From Nocardiopsis coralli (GTDB taxonomy: Bacteria; Actinomycetota; Actinomycetes; Streptosporangiales; Streptosporangiaceae), in the NCBI RefSeq assembly GCF_014892575.1, contig NZ_JADBGI010000026.1, positions 35,951 through 99,950 on the forward strand: DNA of 64,000 bases, written 5' to 3'. Below the pieces are notes generated by a model that was not told the origin of the DNA, did not search any database, and saw nothing but the letters and a program-made list of their open reading frames with translations. Below are positions 60,200 to 64,000 of the stretch, piece after piece. A program made the translations under genes and the position numbers. Position 1 is the stretch's first letter, and every line of letters starts with the position of its first letter.

Positions 60200-60388
60200 C
60201 GCGGGAGGGTGAGAGTTCTTGTTGTGTGTTCGTGTCCCGGGGTGGTGGGGCTCACGGTGTCGGGGCTGGTGGTGGGTGTTGGGGGTTCAACGTTCGGGTG
60301 GGGGCGTGGGTGCCCGTGGGTGGGGTGGCCGTTGTGGTGGGGTGTGCGACCTTGTGGCCGTGGTGGGGGTTTGGTGAGGGTGGGGGTC

Positions 60389-61333
60389 ATGGCGCACGAG
60401 GTGGTTCTGGTCTGTTTCGAGGACATGTTGGCTCTGGACCTGTCGGGGCCGTTGGAGGTTTTTGCGGCTGCCGACGGGGGTGAGGGGTTCTACCGGGTGC
60501 GTACGGCGTCGTTGGGCGGGCGCGGGGTGCGCGCCTCCAACGGGTTGCGGGTGGGGGTGGATGTGGCGTTGGAGGAGGTGGAGGGGGCGCACACGCTGCT
60601 GGTGGTGGGTGGTCCGGGTGCGCGGGGTGGTGATGCGGTGTTGGCCGGCCAGGTGGGGCGGATCGCGGCCCGGTCGGAGCGGGTGGTGTCGGTGTGCACG
60701 GGTGCGTTCGTGTTGGCGGGTGCGGGGTTGTTGGAGGGGCGGCGGGTGGCCACGCACTGGCGGCACGGGGCGGAGTTGGCGCGGGTGTGCCCGGGGGCGG
60801 TGGTGGAGAGCGATCCGGTGTTCGTGCGCGATGGGCGGGTGTGGACCTCGGCGGGGGTGAGTGCGGGCATCGATCTGGCGTTGGCGTTGGTGGAGCAGGA
60901 CCGGGGCCGGGCGGTGGCGTTGGAGGTGGCGCGGTCGTTGGTGGTGTTCCTGCGGCGTCCGGGTGGGCAGGCGCAGTTTTCGGCGGCGTTGTCGGGGCAG
61001 TGGGCGCAGCGTTCTGGGGTGCGTGCGGTGCAGCACTGGGTGGTGGAGCATCCGGGGGCGGATCTGTCGGTGGGGGTGTTGGCCGAGCGTGCGGGGTTGT
61101 CGGTGCGTCAGTTCTCGCGGGTTTTTGCGGCGCAGGTGGGGTGTACGCCGGGCCGGTATGTGGAGCGGGTGCGGGTGGAGGCGGCGCGGCGGTGGTTGGA
61201 GGAGTGTGATGCGCCGGTGTCGGCGGTGGCGCGTCGGTGCGGGTTCGGGGGTGAGGAGGTGATGCGGCGGGTGTTCGTGCGGGTGGTGGGGTGTGCGCCG
61301 TCGCGGTACAGGGAGCGGTTTCGTGGTGTGTGA
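60389..61333 (+). CDS. GlxA-type transcriptional regulator (DJ-1/PfpI plus AraC HTH)
   Basis: This 314-residue protein has an N-terminal DJ-1/PfpI domain (VVLVCFEDMLALDLSGPLEV, LLVVGGPGARGGDAV, the nucleophile-elbow VVSVCTGAFVLAGAGLLEGR) and a C-terminal AraC double HTH (VGVLAERAGLSVRQFSRVFA, VSAVARRCGFGGEEVMRRVF). Such regulators control genes for small amines, amino acids or detoxification. ATG 60389 follows a GAGGG-type site. It overlaps the next gene, a second DJ-1 protein, by four bases (GTGA). Confidence 0.9.
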   Translation: MAHEVVLVCFEDMLALDLSGPLEVFAAADGGEGFYRVRTASLGGRGVRASNGLRVGVDVALEEVEGAHTLLVVGGPGARGGDAVLAGQVGRIAARSERVVSVCTGAFVLAGAGLLEGRRVATHWRHGAELARVCPGAVVESDPVFVRDGRVWTSAGVSAGIDLALALVEQDRGRAVALEVARSLVVFLRRPGGQAQFSAALSGQWAQRSGVRAVQHWVVEHPGADLSVGVLAERAGLSVRQFSRVFAAQVGCTPGRYVERVRVEAARRWLEECDAPVSAVARRCGFGGEEVMRRVFVRVVGCAPSRYRERFRGV

Positions 61334-61986
61334 GTCGACAACTGGGGTGTGTTGCGGTGCAGGTGGCGATCGTGGTGTTCGAGGGTGTGACGTTGCTGGA
61401 TGCGGTGGGCCCGTATCACGTGTGGCGGTCCTTGCCGGGTGTGGAGGTGGTGTGGGTGGCTGAGCGCCCGGGTGTGGTCGGTGACGGGCGCGGGGGTGCG
61501 GTGGTGGCCGAGTACGGGTTGGAGGAGGTGGCGCGTCCGGACGTGGTGTGTGTTCCGGGCGGGCCGGGTCAGGAGGCGCTGATGGGTGGGGGCGCGGTCG
61601 TGGACTGGGTGCGTGCTGTGGATGAGGGCAGTGCGTGGACGGTGTCGGTGTGTACGGGTGCGTTGGTGTTGGCGGCTGCGGGGTTGTTGGAGGGGCGGCG
61701 TGCGACGACGCACTGGTTGGCGCGGGGGGAGCTGGGTGCGTGGGGTGTGCGGGTGGTCGAGGAGCGGGTGGTCTTCGACGGCAAGTACGCCTCGGGTGCG
61801 GGGGTGAGTGCGGGTATCGATGTGGCGTTGGCGTTGGGTGGGCGTCTGGTGGGGGTGGAGGCGGCTCAGCGGGTGCAGTTGATGAGTGAGTACGATCCGG
61901 CGCCGCCGTGGGATGCGGGGTCGCCGGGGCGGGCTCCGGGGTCGGTGGTGGCGTGGGCGCGGGAGCGGTCGCGGTTCTGTCGGTAG
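61330..61986 (+). CDS. DJ-1/PfpI family protein
   Basis: This protein of about 218 residues is a stand-alone DJ-1/PfpI domain: VAIVVFEGVTLLDAVGPYHV, VVCVPGGPGQEALMGGG, and the elbow TVSVCTGALVLAAAGLLEGR followed by ATTHWLARGELGAWG. It resembles isonitrile hydratase (InhA)-like proteins as well as the domain of the preceding gene. GTG 61330 overlaps that gene's stop; the DJ-1 domain itself begins about ten residues later at a further GTG. The two probably act together; activity is unknown. Confidence 0.85.
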   Translation: MSRQLGCVAVQVAIVVFEGVTLLDAVGPYHVWRSLPGVEVVWVAERPGVVGDGRGGAVVAEYGLEEVARPDVVCVPGGPGQEALMGGGAVVDWVRAVDEGSAWTVSVCTGALVLAAAGLLEGRRATTHWLARGELGAWGVRVVEERVVFDGKYASGAGVSAGIDVALALGGRLVGVEAAQRVQLMSEYDPAPPWDAGSPGRAPGSVVAWARERSRFCR

Positions 61987-62041
61987 CCGGGGGCGGCGCT
62001 GTGGGGTGGTGTGGTCGGGGGTGGGGAGGTCTGGCTTGCTG

Positions 62042-62063
62042 GCCTACCTATCGGTAGGTAGGC
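62042..62063. promoter_or_regulatory. Perfect 9-4-9 palindromic operator before ABC exporter
   Basis: GCCTACCTA (62042-62050), TCGG and TAGGTAGGC (62055-62063) form a perfect inverted repeat of TetR-operator type. It overlaps the TAGGCT -10 box (62059-62064), six bases upstream of the ATG at 62071. A TetR-family repressor encoded elsewhere probably binds it. Confidence 0.8.
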
Positions 62064-62070
62064 TCGTGGG

Positions 62071-63006
62071 ATGAGCGAACACACCTCGGTCGCCGTGCGC
62101 GACCTGGAGAAGTCCTACGGCAACAAGACCGTCCTCGACGGCCTCTGCCTCAGCATCCGGCGGGGCAGCCGCACCGTGGTCCTGGGCCCCAACGGCGCCG
62201 GAAAGTCCACCCTGCTGGAGATCGTGGCGACGCTGCGCTCCCCGGGCTCGGGAACGGTCGTGGTGGAGGGCCAGGACGTGGTCGCGCACACCCGGCAGGC
62301 ACGGCAGCTGATCGGGCTGGCGCCCCAGTCCAACGCCCTGGACCCGCTGGCCTCACCCCAGGAAGTGCTCGACTTCCAGGGGGCGGTTCTGGGGCTGCAC
62401 GCACGGGCCGCGCGCCGCCGGTCGAGCGAGTTGCTGGACCTGTTCGGGCTGGGCGAGCACCGGCGCACGCGCATCGCGAAGCTCTCCGGCGGGACCCGCC
62501 GCAAGGTCGACCTCGCCGTCGCCCTGGTCAACGCGCCCTCGCTGGTGATCCTGGACGAGCCCACGACCGGCCTGGACCCCCTGGCCCGGATGGACCTGTG
62601 GGAGGAGCTCAAGCGCCTGAACGCCAACGGCGAGGCCAGCACACTGCTGATCTCCACCCAGGACCTGCACGAGGCCGAGGTGTTGGCCAGCGACATCGTG
62701 GTCCTGCGCGAGGGGAACGTCGCTGCGCACGACTCGCCCGACGTACTCAAGAGCTTGGTGGGCGAACGCACCCTGACCTTGGCGCTGGATTCGCCCGGGA
62801 CGGCCCGGGCGCTGGTCGGGGCGAGTCGGGCCGGGTTCCGCGCCGAACCCGGCGACCCGGGCACCGTGCGCCTGGCTCTTCCGCGCGACCCGGCCGTGCT
62901 GCGCTCGGCGCTGGAGGACATCGGCTCGGTCGCGGCGTCGGTCCAGCAGATGCGGTTGGCCGATCCCTCGCTGGACGACGTGTTCGCGAGCCTGGCCGCG
63001 GCCTGA
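62071..63006 (+). CDS. ABC transporter ATP-binding protein, DrrA-like
   Basis: This 311-residue ATPase has Walker A VVLGPNGAGKSTLLEIVATL, Q-loop LAPQSNALDPLASPQEVLDF, signature LSGGTRRKVDLAVALVNAPS, Walker B LVILDEPTTGLDPLARMDLW and the switch region STLLISTQDLHEAEVLASDI. The C-terminal ~80 residues match the regulatory tail of daunorubicin-resistance DrrA ATPases. ATG 62071 lies six bases after TAGGCT and is taken as leaderless. With the next permease it forms a two-gene drug or lipid exporter under a TetR-type operator. Confidence 0.92.
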   Translation: MSEHTSVAVRDLEKSYGNKTVLDGLCLSIRRGSRTVVLGPNGAGKSTLLEIVATLRSPGSGTVVVEGQDVVAHTRQARQLIGLAPQSNALDPLASPQEVLDFQGAVLGLHARAARRRSSELLDLFGLGEHRRTRIAKLSGGTRRKVDLAVALVNAPSLVILDEPTTGLDPLARMDLWEELKRLNANGEASTLLISTQDLHEAEVLASDIVVLREGNVAAHDSPDVLKSLVGERTLTLALDSPGTARALVGASRAGFRAEPGDPGTVRLALPRDPAVLRSALEDIGSVAASVQQMRLADPSLDDVFASLAAA

Positions 63007-63046
63007 CCGACAGCACGCCCCTCTGCCACGTAAGGAAGAGCTCACC

Positions 63047-63853
63047 ATGACCATGACAGCTGTCCCTCCCACGCGCGCGACTGCCCGCGGCGCCGGTACG
63101 TTCCCGGTCACAGCAGCGGCCACGCGGCGGTCCCTGCGCGCGGTGTTCCGTTCCCCGGCCCTGCTGATCACCCCGTTCGCCCAGTCGCTGTTCTTCCTGC
63201 TGGTCTATGCGGGCCAGCTCGGCGACGTCGGCAGCAGCTACCTCGACGACCAGTCCTTCATCGCCTTCCTCCTGCCGCTGATCGTGCTCACGGGTGTGGC
63301 CACCGGTGCCGGCGCCGCCGGGACGATGACGCTGGGCGACATCACCAGCGGCTACCTGGACCGGCTCCGTATGGCCCACGGCACGGCCACACCGTTCCTG
63401 GCCGGAACGCTCATCGCCACCCTGGTCGCTGTGAGCGTGCAGGCCCTGCTGACCACCGGGGGTGCGATGCTGGTGGGTTACAGGCCCACCGGGTGGGCCG
63501 AGACCTTCGCGATGGTCGGGCTCATGCTGGTCCTGGGCCTGGCGGTGGCCCTGTTCAGCATCGCCGTGGCGGTGCACACCGTCTCGTCCTCGACCACCGG
63601 TCTGGTTCCCCTGGCCTTCTTCGGGCTCTCGTTCTTCACGGGTGTGTTCGCCCCCGTGGAGGAGCTCTCCGGTTGGATGCAGGCGATCGCCACGGTCAAC
63701 CCGCTCACCTACATCATCGACACCGCCCGGGAACTGGAGAGCGGCACCGTTCCCAGCGCCGGTCCTGTTGCGGTGGGCCTGCTGCTGGTGCTCGTGGTCG
63801 CCGGGCTCATCAGCTGTGCGCTGGCACTGCACCGGGCCCGCAGGAGGCGATGA
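63047..63853 (+). CDS. ABC-2 type permease, DrrB-like
   Basis: This 268-residue membrane protein has six hydrophobic segments of ABC-2 type (PALLITPFAQSLFFLLVYAG, SFIAFLLPLIVLTGVATGAG, FLAGTLIATLVAVSVQALLT, MVGLMLVLGLAVALFSIAVA, GLVPLAFFGLSFFTGVFAPV, VAVGLLLVLVVAGLISCALA) and the conserved ATVNPLTYIIDTARE near the end. ATG 63047 follows AAGGAAGAG. It lies 40 bases after its ATPase and ends the operon before a hairpin. Confidence 0.92.
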   Translation: MTMTAVPPTRATARGAGTFPVTAAATRRSLRAVFRSPALLITPFAQSLFFLLVYAGQLGDVGSSYLDDQSFIAFLLPLIVLTGVATGAGAAGTMTLGDITSGYLDRLRMAHGTATPFLAGTLIATLVAVSVQALLTTGGAMLVGYRPTGWAETFAMVGLMLVLGLAVALFSIAVAVHTVSSSTTGLVPLAFFGLSFFTGVFAPVEELSGWMQAIATVNPLTYIIDTARELESGTVPSAGPVAVGLLLVLVVAGLISCALALHRARRRR

Positions 63854-63863
63854 AGCCCGGGGG

Positions 63864-63893
63864 CGGCCCGGGCCGTGACGGCGCCCCGGGCCG
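63864..63893 (+). terminator. Terminator after ABC exporter operon
   Basis: CGGCCCGGG (63864-63872) pairs with CCCGGGCCG (63885-63893) around a 12-base loop, 10 bases after the permease stop. The remaining bases to 64000 show no gene. Confidence 0.7.
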
Positions 63894-64000
63894 AGAGCGC
63901 GGGTGTGTCGGAGCTCTCGTGCGGGCCTTCGGTGGGGGTGGGTGGGGCGGGGGTAGGTGGTGGGTGCTTTTCGTTTCCCCCCGATGGAAAGGTGTGTGGG

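Noticed and set aside
1..64000. CRISPR arrays, insertion sequences, rRNA and tRNA genes
   Set aside because: No direct-repeat arrays with regular spacers, no transposase or integrase frames with terminal repeats, and no rRNA or complete tRNA pattern were seen on either strand.

Overview
The window is very GC-rich DNA with GTG starts, four-base ATGA/GTGA gene overlaps, mycolic-acid-free actinomycete gene families (HipA-like kinase plus DUF3037, DUF1876, Eis-like acetyltransferase, DUF58/MoxR cluster) and many leaderless promoters. It is best read as the chromosome of a filamentous actinomycete, probably close to Nocardiopsis; the genus is an inference from style and gene content only. There are no rRNA or tRNA genes, no CRISPR array and no recognisable insertion sequence.

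Layout. 1-0.7 kb: 3' end of an Eis-type acetyltransferase. 0.8-8.6 kb: a class V aminotransferase and MarR regulator diverge from an operon for aromatic catabolism through homogentisate (MBL-fold protein, FAD monooxygenase, homogentisate dioxygenase, an unknown protein, fumarylacetoacetase). 8.9-16.3 kb: the most unusual locus, a nicotianamine synthase homologue divergent from two oligopeptide/metal ABC ATPases, an MFS exporter, a lipoprotein binding protein and a fused two-domain permease, with two AT-rich Zur/Fur-type palindromes in the promoters. It has the parts of a staphylopine/pseudopaline-type metallophore system except the opine dehydrogenase and histidine racemase. 16.5-22.7 kb: a sugar ABC importer convergent with a GH38 alpha-mannosidase. 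22.8-24.9 kb: TetR and aldehyde dehydrogenase around a perfect operator. 25.0-28.8 kb: two exported NodB polysaccharide deacetylases and a pyroglutamyl-peptidase-like protein lacking its catalytic cysteine. 29.0-31.6 kb: ALDH7-type dehydrogenase and the OhrR-Ohr peroxide pair. 31.7-32.9 kb: small HTH protein with two proteins of unknown function. 33.2-38.2 kb: two tandem copies of a pair of CBS-domain membrane proteins. 38.5-43.3 kb: RNA methyltransferases, DUF1876 protein, amino-acid permease, NUDIX and HAD hydrolases. 43.5-47.4 kb: MoxR-DUF58-VWA cluster divergent from a membrane-anchored kinase remnant.

47.4-47.8 kb is the only gene-free stretch over 300 bases and holds several perfect hairpins. 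47.8-62.0 kb contains a beta-propeller-like unknown, HipA-like kinase/DUF3037, a drug-type MFS pump, a degenerate acyl-CoA synthetase, a two-component system, a secreted unknown, SMI1/KNR4, peptide deformylase, RNase HI, SoxR, an eroded ABC ATPase and two DJ-1/PfpI proteins; much of this stretch has a strong G over C bias on the + strand whichever strand codes. 62.0-63.9 kb is a two-gene drug-type ABC exporter behind a perfect 9-4-9 operator.

All functional statements come from reading motifs by eye; no database search was run. Start codons were chosen by ribosome-binding sites, by coupling overlaps, or by a TANNNT box 6-7 bases before the start codon (leaderless).
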